A stretch of DNA of 64,000 bases, taken from Leptasterias polaris. Lineage: Eukaryota > Echinodermata > Asteroidea > Forcipulatida > Asteriidae. Positions 23,801 to 34,700 of the stretch are shown here, in pieces. The notes under the pieces were generated by a model. It had not been told where the DNA came from. It did not search any database and saw only the letters and a list, made by a program, of their open reading frames with translations. The DNA lies in NCBI GenBank assembly GCA_037783415.1, contig JAZGTN010000064.1, positions 4,885,001 through 4,949,000 on the forward strand, read 5' to 3'. Position 1 is the first letter of the stretch. Each line of letters starts with the position of its first letter. The position numbers and the translations under genes are program-made.

Positions 23801-26800
23801 TGCGGATGAGCCTCACGTCGTCGTCAACGAAGAGCAGTGTATCACGAAGCCGAAGCCTACTGACACACAGCCCTGTAAACTCAAGGAATGTGTGTCCATG
23901 TGGTTCAACTCGGATTGGACTCAGGTAAATGGAGAATGTAACATTGAAAAGATATTGTTTTTTTAGGGGAGGGTGGCTGACAAGGGGAGGGTGGCTGACA
24001 AAATGAAATCTGCTTTCAGGGCTTGTAGGGGATTGGCGGTTATGGCAAGGCGACTGCTGCAGCGACAACATTGAAGAAATTGTATTTTCAGCCGTAGCCA
24101 CTGTCAAAGCCATCAATCCGGACTCAGCGTATCATAAATGGAGAAAGTCAGAGGTCCTGTATGGACTCTGCCTCTCTCTATCTGATGCTCAGATGTGACG
24201 CAAGCAATAGTGAGGGCCAAGTGAGATCTTTGAAAAAAACTTGATATCAGATACAAACTTACAGATCACAGGTCTGCTGTGAGAATTTGAAAGCCCCATT
24301 ATGTTTCTAGTATCAGTCACCCTAAGACATGTATCTTCTCGTAAGTTTTATAATTATTGAGGAAATGCAAAAAAATAATTAATGGCCTGACATTTTGACT
24401 CTAGCAGAGTCTTTCTCAAAAGTTAAATGACAACACAACATACACAAACAGCTAGTGTGCAGCAGTAAGATGAGAAGAAATGAAAAGAGAGTATATTGAA
24501 AAAGCAAGGGATGAACAAGGGTGGTCAGGTTGGCCTAGTGGTGTCTTTCTTCACCTTCCACCTCTAGGACCCCAGTTCGAATCACGCTGAGGGCACTACA
24601 AGGATTGGGTTTTCAAATCCCTACCTGATTGCGTGGGTTTTCCCCTGGAATTCTGGGGTTTTAGTCCCACATCTAAAACTGAAACTTCCTTCCTTGTCTT
24701 CTCTCATTGGGATCTTGGCCAGTACAGTAAGTTCGCTTTTCTGAGAGTCCTTGCCTTCACAACCAGAATAAATTAAATAAAATGAAATGAAATGAAATAA
24801 AACAATGAAGAAGGAGACAAATGGGGCAGGGATGGAAGGAAGGGGCTAGTTGTGGAAATGATGACCTCATACGCCAGATTTGATCACAATGCCCTTTTTT
24901 TTTTACGTCCTGTTGCAGTGTTCAAGAACATGTGGAGGTGGGCAGAGGAAACGAGAGGTCAAGTGTCTGGACAACAACATGAATCCGAGTACCCACTGCG
25001 ACGAGTCGCTCAGACCATCCGCCACACAATCATGTAACATACAACAATGCACCACTAATATACCAGGTAAGTGTAGATGCTCAACGGCCATACTGGAGAT
25101 TGCCTCCTGAAGTTACAATTTGCTGGGTTTTTTTAATTGGTGAGGAAGGTGTGGAGGTGTGTCATAGAAGCTTGCAGAGATTGTTGTACCTCTATTTCTA
25201 CGCAGTTTGGAGATTCACTTGAAAGGTTATCAAATATCGGCCTACACATAACTGAATTGTTGAACACACAATTAAGCTGTGAAAATGCAAGGTGGTGGTA
25301 TACTCTCTCTCTCTGATTGATGCCATCTCCAACAGCTTGGGGATTGTACGGAGCTAAAATTGCCATACAAATTCATCAGCTGTGCACATCAAGCTGTGGT
25401 TATAGGATTAGAACAATTATACACGGCCGATATGTGGCAGAGAGATATCCCCTTCCCCCCCCCCCCCAAAAAAAACCCACCCCAAAACATGCTCTCTTAC
25501 TCTAACCATGGAGGAAGACACACTCTTCCTCCCCCTTGTACAGAAGTACACCCCTTCCCCCGAAAATTCCTCTAAAGAATTCCCTGAGATTCCCGGAACA
25601 CAATGAAGACACAACAGGTGGGGGTGATTACACCACGCTACATATCAAGCCCCAAATGTTGAACTATTTACATTAGTTGTACCTTTCTGGAAGGGATAGA
25701 TTAACTTTCAGTCTACTCACATGTCCTTTTTGACCCCTTCCACCAGAAGTAGGTGACGCACCTGCCTGGAAACGCTTTACACATATCCGAAATTTGGAAA
25801 CATTAATACTCCAAATTGCTCTGGACAGTTTCACACAAAAAAAAGTTTTAAATAAAATAAAAAGAGATCTGGTTGTAGTGTCACTTGCTTAAAGGGTGTG
25901 TACAACATTGGTAAGATTGAAAATATAAAGGCACACAGATTTGTACATAACTTATGGTATGAAGATGGTCATGGTGGAAAACTAGCCTTGAAAAATGTTT
26001 GCTTGAAATGCTATAGTTTTTGAGAAATGAAAAAACAAGTTGATTTTGATGTCACAAGTCAAAACTTACCAGGGTGTATTTAAACTATTTTCACATGACT
26101 CCGATGACCTATTGAGCTTAAACTTTTTACAGGTTTGTTTCATGTATATGTTGGGTCACGTAAAGTGTGGATACTGCAGCAAATTTCATATACGTTGGGC
26201 AACTACGTAAGTCCACTTGTGCAAGATTTCTTGCGTTAGTGGTGAACAACCCACGCAATAAATGTTGCACAAGTGGACATAAGGCATATGGTATACTTTT
26301 GGTAATTACTTCAAAAATTAATTACCATAAAAACTTACTTGGTAAAGAGCACTGGAGAGTTGTTGATATTATTAAGCATTGTTAGAAACGACCGCCTTTG
26401 AAGTAATTGTAGTCTTAGAGAAAAGGGGAAAATTTTCATCCACAAATTTGAATCTGAGAAAGGCTTCAGGCATGAGGCCCTTTCTCAGGCATATAAAAGC
26501 ACACAATTCAACTCGGAGTGTTTTTTCTTTCATTATTTTCTAGCATTTTCAATGACCATTTGAGCCCAAATTTTCACAGGTTTCTCATTTTATGTATATG
26601 TTGGTATTCACCAAGTGAGGATACTGGTCATTGACAATTACCAAAAGTGTACCCTGCCTCTAAGCAGGTACATAAAGTTTTGTGATATCCGGGGAAGGTC
26701 TTTGACAAAAGTTTGACAAATTTTGTCCCAACATTTGACAATGTTGTCAGTGTGCTTTAACTCCCATTGTGTCGTGATTACTAACCACCCATTCTTGGCT

Positions 26801-26944
26801 CTCTCTCCTGTTTCTTTGTCCTCATCAGGGAGCGACTGTCGAGACAAGTTCCCGTACTGCGAGAAAGTCGCCAAAGCACGACTCTGTACCTACATGTACT
26901 ACAGAAACAACTGCTGTTACTCATGTTTCAGTCACGCCAGATGA
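20692..26944 (+). CDS. Thrombospondin type-1 repeat / PLAC-domain extracellular matrix protein, C-terminal five exons
   Basis: Exons 20692-20865, 21862-22024, 23748-23924, 24919-25066 and 26829-26944 have clean AG/GT borders and consistent phases (0,0,0,1). They encode four TSP1 repeats, each split before the CSxxCGGG motif as is usual for ADAMTS and ADAMTSL genes, and end in a PLAC domain with its stop at 26942-26944. Proteins with this tail (ADAMTS proteases, ADAMTS-like proteins, papilin) are secreted, glycosylated and matrix-bound; W-x-x-W motifs in TSP1 are C-mannosylation sites in the family. The N-terminal part, including any protease domain, lies outside or was not found, so ADAMTS, ADAMTSL and papilin-like cannot be told apart. 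Exon 2 carries a one-base frameshift. Confidence 0.85.
21862..22024 (+). CDS. TSP1 exon 2 (repeat b/c), with one-base frameshift
   Basis: Begins CSAECGGGHKSRYVVC and, in the frame one base over, ends SCNTITKPRTSRTCNNMPCG then AVWLTSEWNQ. The exon is 163 bases where 162 would keep the frame. The break lies between about 21911 and 21932. All TSP1 cysteines are present across the two frames, so this is a recent indel or an assembly error. Confidence 0.8.
23748..23924 (+). CDS. TSP1 exon 3 (repeat c/d)
   Basis: 59 codons, open, phase 0. It begins CSVECGDGSQTRMVLC and ends PCKLKECVSMWFNSDWTQ, with the W-x-x-x-x-W start of the next repeat before the donor. Confidence 0.9.
24521..24804 (+). mobile_element. 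tRNA-derived SINE in TSP1 intron 3
   Basis: 5' part has box A-like TTGGCCTAGTGGTG and box B-like AGTTCGAATCA. An unrelated body follows, then a tail of AAATG repeats (about 24780-24804). This is the typical tRNA head, body and simple-repeat tail of a SINE, with pol III promoter boxes in the sense orientation. Confidence 0.8.
24919..25066 (+). CDS. TSP1 exon 4 (repeat d)
   Basis: 49 codons plus one base. It begins CSRTCGGGQRKREVKC and ends SATQSCNIQQCTTNIPG, with the donor in phase 1. The last TSP1 repeat is followed directly by the PLAC exon. Confidence 0.9.
25887..26170 (+). mobile_element. MITE family 1, subfamily copy, right-truncated
   Basis: Starts near CTTAAAGGGTGTGTACAACA, matching 18456 onward, and stops in GTGTGGATACTGCAGC, where homology ends. 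Confidence 0.6.
26278..26662 (+). mobile_element. MITE family 1, near full length
   Basis: Left end AAGGCATATGGTATACTTTT, right end AAAAGTGTACCCTGCCTCTAA, inverted partners. It lies in the last intron, about 165 bases before the PLAC exon. Confidence 0.75.
26829..26944 (+). CDS. PLAC-domain terminal exon
   Basis: Starts in the phase left by exon 4 and encodes SDCRDKFPYCEKVAKARLC, TYMYYRNNCCYSCFSHAR, then TGA. Six cysteines, with the YCxxV...LC...YYRxxCCxSC pattern of the PLAC (protease and lacunin) domain that closes many ADAMTS-family proteins. Confidence 0.9.
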
Positions 26945-26990
26945 TACAAAAACTCTACCTATCAGTACAAGTTGATGTCCAAAACCGTCA

Positions 26991-26996
26991 AATAAA
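26991..26996 (+). promoter_or_regulatory. Candidate poly(A) signal AATAAA
   Basis: 47 bases after the PLAC stop codon. It would give a very short 3' UTR; longer alternatives downstream are possible. Confidence 0.5.
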
Positions 26997-26999
26997 CAC

Positions 27000-29940
27000 A
27001 CAGGTTCTTCTTCTTCTTCTTCTTCTTTCAGGGAGTACATTTTGTTTTACACTTTAATTTCGTCTTCTTGGTTAGAAAGAGAGACAAAGTTATTGCAGAT
27101 TGCTATGATAAAAGCCAAACAGTGTAAAAAGAGGTTGGTACAATTATATTAAAAACTTCTAGAAATTGTTTGATTGGTTTTCATAGGTATTTGGGGTCGG
27201 GGTCATTTGGCGGGTTCTCTTATAGAAAAACAAAATTAAGGACATTTACGACATTGGAATACATCATCTGAATGCTGTGGTGAATCATGGCCGCTTTACT
27301 AAATGAAAAAAACAAACTATTTAACAAAATATTGTTAATCTCAAAATGTAAACTGTGCCAGAAATTTTGAATCTGGTTATTTATAGCACCATCTCTAATT
27401 GTCCAAAAATATCTAACGCTCACTACCAAAAGATAAGTTATTGAGAGGCACATTGTTTTCCCATTTCTAAGGAGTGATCATTCAAATGCTCCTTGATCTT
27501 TACCAAATCAAGCCTTGGTTAGTGTGGTACTCTAGATTTAAGTCCATCAGTAAGATATCAACCTATCAAGCCTTCCAAATTGTTATACAGTGCTTACAAT
27601 TTTCAGAATCATGTTTAATCAATATTCAGTAACGTAGTAGGCATTTTGTGACTAACAGGATGTGTCAATTTTCCACCCATGACCTGTTGCCATAAATGAG
27701 AATTAAGTTGCGAGACATTTTTAGCCGAAATGACTTTTTCTGACTCAAATGTTCAACCCATGAACGATGGATACGGGACTCGGTCAGGTCTCAGTGTTAA
27801 ATTAAACTAGACTCCCCGAGTATTAGACACCATTTTGAAGCTTCTCTCATTCTGCGTTCAGCTATAATTCAAGCTGAGCTACTGTTCTGTATTTCCTTGG
27901 AAAGCTGTCCCAGCTCCCCAATTCTTTTTTTTTTAATCGAAAAAGGGACAACATTATGAGTGCAACAAGGCACCTGTATTCAGGCCTGATGCTCCATTTT
28001 TCAAGGGCACCATGGCATTTTTTCCTTTGTAATGGGCACCTCTGAGAGGAAATTCTACAATTCTACTATGAACATTTTAAAGGGCACCAAGGCAATGACC
28101 AGGAGCAATGGAGGCAATTGCCTCCATGAAGTATCAGGCCTGCTGAATAGTTTGCTATAAGAATCTTGAAGGTTATCAACCTTGCAATTGTAACATACAA
28201 GCAGGGCTGGATTATCAAGTAGGCACTGTGCCAAGAGCTTACCAAGTAATAGGGGGCTTAAGAGAACATAGCAGAGAGAGTACTTATGCTCACACCAGAA
28301 AAAAACTTTTCAAATTCGAACAGAGTTTCTCTGAACTTGGGAAAAGCCTCACTCTTCAACAAAAAAGTTCCCCCCCCCCCCCCCACTCAACCCCCTCCAC
28401 CACAAAAAACACACAAACAAGCAAACAAATTGTTGCAACTTTATTTACATTTTATCGGAGCTGGTTATATTTCCCCATCATCCACATCTAAGTGTCGAAT
28501 GTTGCTTTCAGTTTAGAGCCATCTACACTTCAGTATAAAGTATTTAATCATTTGATGTGTCCAGTTACCACAGAAATATATTATGTTGTGTCAAACTTAG
28601 CACTAGTGTAGTAGTGGTGTGTCCAGTTAACATTACGTGGGTTATTTGTTGTGTTGAACAGGCTTTTGTATATACCGTTTGCCCCTGTGATTGCTGTCTG
28701 AATGTCCAGATGATGAATGGTTATGACCGTAAAGGCTACATTACCATATATTTATGAATGTAATCTGCATTTATTTATTGATGTGCATTGTTTGTTGTTG
28801 TTTTTGTTGTTGTTTGGAGGGTCTTTGTTTTGAGGATTCTTTTAAATTAAGGTTTTTAATGTGGTTGGATCGGAGCAAGGTTGGAGAAAGCTCGAAGTTG
28901 ACAGAACTCAGTATGTGAAATGTGGTGATGAGAATCTCGACTGGAACTTCAGCAAAATAATTTTGTTTGAAAAGAAAATTAATAGGGGATGGACGTCAAG
29001 CTTTATTACAAATGCAAGAGGTTTGGAAGACCATGGAGTAAAGATGCTTGATTGCCATGGCATTTAGAGTAATTGGGAAGAGGGAATGAAGATTTAGATG
29101 CATTTTGTAATGAATACAAATGGATTGATTTTATTTTGTTTGTAAAAACTGTAGATATATTATTGTATATGTATTACTAAGTTTTTTTTTTTGGTGAAGA
29201 AACTAAAAATTTGATGTTAAAAAATGGTTATCACAAACTACAATGCAGTTTAGTCTGTGTCATTGTGACTGATGAGTGGACATTATAATCAATGTAAATT
29301 TTTCTTTTTGTACATACATTTCATGGACTCGCCTGTAGACTTGAGTATCCAAAAATCATTATTGATTTTTATGCCGTGAAATTGCGGAAATAAGACCTTT
29401 TTACCATATTGTCACGATCGTTGGCATGTTCCTGCTATGCAATAGGGATGTATCAATACTGAATCCCAATACACAAACAGGGGGACAGACTATCCCTTCC
29501 TTCCCTGCTAGATTTTACGACAAACTATTTTCTGTTTAACGGCTTTATGAAGCTGTGCCAAGGTGCACTGCCCTGTTCATTCAACAGTATTTTGGCTGGT
29601 GGCCCGTTTTCTCTCAGCAGGACTTTTCTGTTTTTGTGATGAACATAATATGAAATTGGAGCTGCTATTCCCCTAAGACCCCGCTGAATACTATCGTGGT
29701 TAAATTTTCAAGTTGCAATTATTTTGAGAAAGATTGATAGGTAAAAAATAGGCAAAAAATTGAGAATTAAAAGATCAAAAAATTGAAAAAATCATAAGGG
29801 GTAAGTCCAGCATTTTTATTCAAAGGTTTTAAAAGATGAACACACATTGTACAATGTGCGCTCTAGCTAATCCTAGTCTTTGATAACATACGTGTACAAA
29901 TCATTTTCTTCAAACTTTGTTACATAAAACCCAAAACTCA
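27000..29940. other. Intergenic sequence, no gene supported
   Basis: Holds a (TTC)n-type tract (27006-27028), a dispersed repeat at about 27985-28140 (CAGGCCTGATGC ... ATCAGGCCTGC, related to 59285-59455) and a poly-C tract near 28373. Open frames are short and without family features. Confidence 0.6.
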
Positions 29941-30191
29941 ACAGGTCAATTTCATAAAGCTGTTTACCGGTAATTGCGCTTAACTTAAGCAGAAAAAAAT
30001 TTGCACAGGTAAAAGTATATTTCGTAAATGATCCAAAAGATGTTCACAATGGTTTGCATTGTTGCGCAGTCATCTGCTAACAAGAAAGTCTTGCAATTTA
30101 GCCTGCCTTTTGCTTTTTTCTTTTGGGCAGTAGTTATGAATACTCTGGTAAGTAAAAAACACATCAGCTAAACAGACTTTATGCAATAGAT

Positions 30192-30343
30192 CGATCCATT
30201 AAGCCCCGCCTCCTTACGAGTTGACCAATCACAGCCGCGAAACCCGATCACCATTAGTGCAAAGATCACCAAACGGCTCAAATGGTGATCAGATTTCGCA
30301 GTTGTGATTGGTCAATGAGAAATGGGCGTGGCTTAATGGATCG
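30192..30343. mobile_element. Fold-back MITE, 152 bp
   Basis: CGATCCATTAAGCCCCGCC at the left is matched by GGGCGTGGCTTAATGGATCG at the right. The symmetry continues inward (TTGACCAATCACA ... TGTGATTGGTCAA), so almost the whole element is an imperfect palindrome. Confidence 0.85.
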
Positions 30344-30780
30344 GTGTATTGAACCAAGGTTTTAAGGTTTTTTCTTTGCATAGATTTATAATTTGTTCTC
30401 TTATGGCGATACGTTAAAAAACTACATGGTTAACGCTCTTCTTTGGTTTGAACATTGATAAAATAACAATATTGTATTGTGGAAAAACAATTGGCATGGA
30501 TTCCTTATGAATAATTAGATACAGCGTTGCATGTGTGGATTTTTGCCTTTACTTTGTTACAAAAAAACTGGTACTGAACACAGAGGCAACTTCCAGAGAA
30601 GTACAGGACTGTTTTACAGCCAGTAGATTTAATTGAGTAGTTGATACAGACACTGACTGCCTGTAGTGTGTATTGTTTTTACAAAGTTTGTTGAGTCTTT
30701 AGCATAGAATCAGTCAAGAGGATACCGTGTTGTTTTTCCCCTGAGCTTTAACTAATGTATCTGCCAAACTGCAGTGGTCA

Positions 30781-31100
30781 CCCATAGAGCTGCTGAAGCA
30801 GAAAATATTGCTTAACAAATTATGCTTAGCGCAATTGAGTAGGATACCAGCCACATGTGGACATGTTAACTTTATTCCGGTTAACACATGTTTGTGTTCA
30901 GCTACTTTTTGTGCTTAAGCAGCTTAACATTTCATGAAGTTGTGTTAGTTGCATTCATTTGCTTAGCACAAATGGGTTACCATGCAATTGGTGTGATCCA
31001 ATGTTTGTAACTAGTACCTCGTTTATATTTGCTTAGCAAATTAGGTTGTTATTAAGCAAAGTTTTATTTCTGCTTAAAAAGTTTTATGAAACTGGGCTCT
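30781..31100. mobile_element. MITE family 2 copy (ends ...CATAGAGCTGCTTAAGCA)
   Basis: Left CCCATAGAGCTGCTGAAGCA, right TGCTTAAAAAGTTTTATGAA then ACTGGG. Several internal GCTTAGCA motifs in both orientations. Same family as 59029-59222 and 63806 onward. Confidence 0.6.
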
Positions 31101-31255
31101 GTATTTGTTGGTTCTGTGTTTGCACATATGGCCCTGTGTGCCCCGTATTGCCAAATGGCTTAGTATCAGATTCAATTTGGTCTGGGGAAAGTGTTAAGCA
31201 TTCTTTCTCGAAGTATGAAACTAGTGGCTAAGGTGCTGTCCCATTGCAATGATCC

Positions 31256-31510
31256 GGGCCCAATTTCATGGCTCTGCTTACCGTAAGCAAAGAATCGGCT
31301 CTTACTGAAGCAGGGAATTCCTCACTTAACTCAAGCCTATTTCACGGGTTTATAGCAGGAAATGTTTGCTTGTGCGCATGCGTACTTCATGTTACTAGGG
31401 TTTTTTTCGCTTACACAGCTAGCGCAGAAATTTGGCGCTTGCACAGTAAGCGGAGAATGGTGATCGCAAGTGCAGAATTCGGCGGTGAGCAGAGCCATGA
31501 AATTAGGCCC
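31256..31510. mobile_element. MITE family 3 copy (GGGCCCAATTTCATGGCTCTGC ends)
   Basis: Left GGGCCCAATTTCATGGCTCT, right AGAGCCATGAAATTAGGCCC. It shares AAAGAATCGGCxCTTAC and ACACAGCTAGCGCAGA with 58226-58410. Confidence 0.85.
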
Positions 31511-33053
31511 TGATGACCAGTCTTGACCTTTGACACAGTTGTGGGACTCATAATATTGCAGCCAAAAGCCATATGCTTGCCTGTATCCTGTTGGTATGTC
31601 AATCGCGTCAAACCCCTAAGAAATTGCTGCATATCCAAAGTTGTTGCTCATATTTCTAGCTCCAAAGCTGGCGTAACCACTGGGTTGTACATGTATGTAA
31701 TTCTAAAGTACATGTATGTATATGCCAAGTATAATTATTTTCTTGCTTAAAAGCATCAGAGAAAGACTAGCTCAATGCAACTCCTATGGGCTTCTGGTAA
31801 TCAGTAGAGCCAGTTTGTGTGAAGTGGGCGTGGCTTACAGTGGAATTACATCACATTTACGAACAGGATTGGGTGCAATTGATGATTTGAAGAACTCATT
31901 ACAGCTACTTAAGGTAATAAAGGCCAATCATTTCATTGCACAATAGGACGTGTTCTCGGAATCTTTGTTTCAAAAAACATCTTGAAGGTCCCACTTTGTG
32001 AATTGTCCACTGGGAATTGCAGGGCTGGTTGGAACATGGCAATTAGTGTAAGGAAATTGATCAAGTGTGTTATGACACCAAGGTATTTTTAGGCACTGTG
32101 GCAAACAAAATCTTTTCATTGCTCAGTGATTAGGAAGAAGAACATTCATACCAGTAGTTTTTAACATAAATGAAAAATTTCCATTTCACCTAGACTAGTC
32201 AAATTGGCGAACAAGTATTCCAGCATATTGTCCTGAAATTTGAATATAAATTACAAATTGAAAGATTGGGTTGGGGGGGGGGGGGGTTCTGTCTCCGTAA
32301 AATATGGCAAGAGTCCAAAGTTTGTTTGGAAACCATACTATTGCTACCTAGTTATATATCAAATTTTGTTGTTAACTGGTAAGGTTTGCCCTTGTGTAAT
32401 ATGGCATGGTTACCCATAGTGGCTAAGACAAAGAAATGTTGTTGGTATTAAGGCTGGAAAGTACTTTTGTAAAAGGTACACAACCAGTGGCATGACAAGA
32501 CAATTTTAATGGGGGGGGGGGGGATAATGGGCACAAAGACAATATTGGGGGGGGGGCTATTTCAAACCATGCATTTATGCATTTTTTCCGATATTGGGGA
32601 ATGGGGGAAAGCGGGTTCTGAGCAGGGGTGTCAACCACACCCCTGCCCCCTCTGGTTTCGCCTCTGAAAAGGCTACTACAGAAGGTGTATTTGTCACAGA
32701 GCGGTTTTCAAATTGGCATCCATTCATTACCTCATTGGAGAGGAATTAAGGTTCAAATAAGGGTGGATATGTGCGCATAACAAGTCTTTATTATTATTAT
32801 TATTATTATTATTAAATGTAAATCTCAATTGGGATACTTGTACAAGATATGAGTGTACTTCAATGTGGATAGTTTGGAAGCTATAAGAGTGTTTCATTCT
32901 ACTTAAAGTGGGAGACAGAAGTATATCTCAATCGAGGAGCCAGGATAATACCTAAATCAGTCATGAAATTGACAGCCTCGGATGGGGTAGTTTGGAGACA
33001 AAATCAGATTCTCATTAGACATTATTTATCAATCTGGGAAGCTTGAGTCGCGA
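31511..33053. other. Intergenic sequence, no gene supported
   Basis: Poly-G tracts near 32271 and 32511 and a (TTA)n run at about 32790-32813. No credible exon. Confidence 0.6.
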
Positions 33054-33083
33054 TAACGTAGACAACTCAAACCAAGAATTTTC
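33054..33083 (+). repeat. Isolated 30-bp match to the satellite monomer
   Basis: AACGTAGACAACTCAAACCA then AGAATTTTCT is identical to part of the 357-bp monomer. It lies 2.15 kb left of the array, with unrelated flanks. Confidence 0.85.
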
Positions 33084-33475
33084 TTTTTGTTACAGGAAAA
33101 TTATCAAATGATTTCTTAAGGAATCAAATGCAGAGTATTAATGTCAATTATATATCTTACCTCTACAGTCTCTCAGTTGACAGTCCACTGATTCTTAATG
33201 ACTATTAAAAGCCTTTGCAGTAATTATATTCAAATATTGAAAATAAAATATTTATAGCTTATTTTTTAAGATATTGTCAAGATTTGAATTTGTTTTGTTG
33301 TCATAAGTGTCATATGTGATTTTACCGGTAGTTCTTTTTTTAATACTCTAAAACGACAAAATTTGATGGTTTCGTTTAGGAACCGTTCTACTCAACTCCT
33401 GAACAACCTTTTGAATAATGTTTGGGTCTGTTTTGGAGCCTAAGGTGCCAAACGAAGTAGGTCTGTCCCTCGATG

Positions 33476-34021
33476 TCCACTGCTTACATAGAGGCCTAGA
33501 GAGCATGTACAGCCTCAAAGATGAAAACTTAGCTCGTCATTCTCCATGTCCTATCTCTATGGTACAATCACACCGTCCTAAACTCCACAACCATTTTGGG
33601 GGGTAGAGCTAGAGTGCAAGCATAACATTGATTTAATCTGTACAGTGTACACCCACTTGACCATGTTCTAGGTTTTCTTTTCCAAACATCGGTTTCACTG
33701 CAGTAATTAAACTCTGGGCTGTCCGATGTGTCTAGCTTGGGGTTCCACCACGGCTCTGCGACATAATTACCCATTTTGAGGTCTGCAGGCAGAAAAACAA
33801 ATTAAACAATGAAACACTACCTCTACATTTGCACCAGCGTTAAAATATTGTTTGAAGTGTTTAATAAAATGAAGATACAAAATCAGTTCCAAAGAACCTA
33901 CTTCTTGTTAAAACAAACTTTAAAAGGTAAAAAGTTGATGCAAGTACAATTGTAGAGAAAGTGTGCACCTCACATGCTTTCATTATCAACATACTAAAAG
34001 TCAGAAACAATGGAAGTAATT
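33476..34021 (-). pseudogene. Decayed paralogous copy of part of the VWA gene
   Basis: Matches 60126-60783 along both exon and intron sequence. The exon equivalent (33657-33782) still reads GNYVAEPWWNPKLDTSDSPE then FNYCSETDVWKRK, against GNYVQASWWNPKLDTSDGPE in the main copy. The sequence after its CTGCAG acceptor has two extra bases, and the exon is 126 bases against 115, so the frame is broken. It also lacks the MITE present in the other copy at about 60221-60397. Confidence 0.8.
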
Positions 34022-34335
34022 AGCAGTATGTAGCCATTGGACTCTGTCCTGTTGATATATTGTTCCCTTACCACAATTGGTTAACATTGAAAAAAAAAGA
34101 TAAATCACAATCACACCATCAAGATGGACGATGTTCAAGTTATTGCGAGGGAAGACCATTTTTGGAAACTTAAGATCGGGGAAGACATTGGGATGCACAC
34201 CCAGAAACCAACTTTCAACAGGGATGCAGGCTATTATACCTCCCCCTCCCCTCCTAAGATGACTTGCTGTCACATGACTACTCCCGAATGGGAGGTCATG
34301 TGACTAGGAGGGATTAAACACAACAGTGAATGAAG

Positions 34336-34432
34336 ATGTGTCGTGGTCGAGCGGTCTAGTTCACCGGACCCAAGCTCTGCGTTGTCAGCAGCAGAGTCAG
34401 TTGGCGGCACCAGACCTGTTAATCTGAGGGGC
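34336..34432 (+). repeat. tRNA-like SINE fragment
   Basis: GTCGTGGTCGAGCGGTCTAG resembles the box A region of a Ser/Leu-type tRNA. No good box B follows, so it is a truncated tRNA-derived element and not a tRNA gene. Confidence 0.4.
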
Positions 34433-34502
34433 AAGAGGGGGGCAAACTTAAATTTAGGGGGGGCAAACAAAAATCTATAGTGTAATTTTGTACTGCAGAA
34501 AA

Positions 34503-34700
34503 GCATTGACTTACCACTTTGACGGACTTACACCATCTGGGACTTACACCATCTGGGACATTTACGTCAATATTAACTTCAATCCTGGGGTGTTTGTGTT
34601 TGGGTTCAGGATTCTCATCGCTAGATTCATAATCAGATCTGTGCCTATCATCATGGGATGGAGGTTGTTTGGATTTCTTGCAAAACTTTCTAATATCCAT
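34503..34700 (-). CDS. Possible first coding exon of a ZMYM/hAT-related protein
   Basis: From an ATG at 34698-34700 the minus strand reads MDIRKFCKKSKQPPSHDDRH, RSDYESSDENPEPKHKHPRI, EVNIDVNVPDG, then meets GTG/GTAAGT, a strong donor. A start MDIR(K/S)F(F/C) plus a charged, acidic tail is typical of N termini of ZMYM-type and hAT-transposase-derived proteins in marine invertebrates (from memory). The last coding bases contain a 17-bp tandem duplication (TTACACCATCTGGGACT twice), which also duplicates a GTAAGT. The rest of the gene would lie to the left and was not recognised. Confidence 0.4.

Noticed and set aside
23709..24116. 135-codon minus-strand ORF
   Set aside because: Shadow of the well-supported TSP1 exon at 23748-23924 on the plus strand.
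24521..24600. Functional tRNA gene
   Set aside because: Pol III boxes are present, but the stems do not pair and the sequence continues into a SINE body with an AAATG tail.
28228..28516. Proline-rich short ORFs
   Set aside because: They arise from a poly-C tract and low-complexity CCACC sequence; no exon borders or protein features.
33418..33606. 62-codon plus-strand ORF left of the array
   Set aside because: Antisense to the decayed VWA-gene segment; it starts in unrelated sequence and has no partner exon.
34336..34432. tRNA-Ser/Leu gene
   Set aside because: Only the box A region fits; no matching acceptor or T arm and no usable box B.
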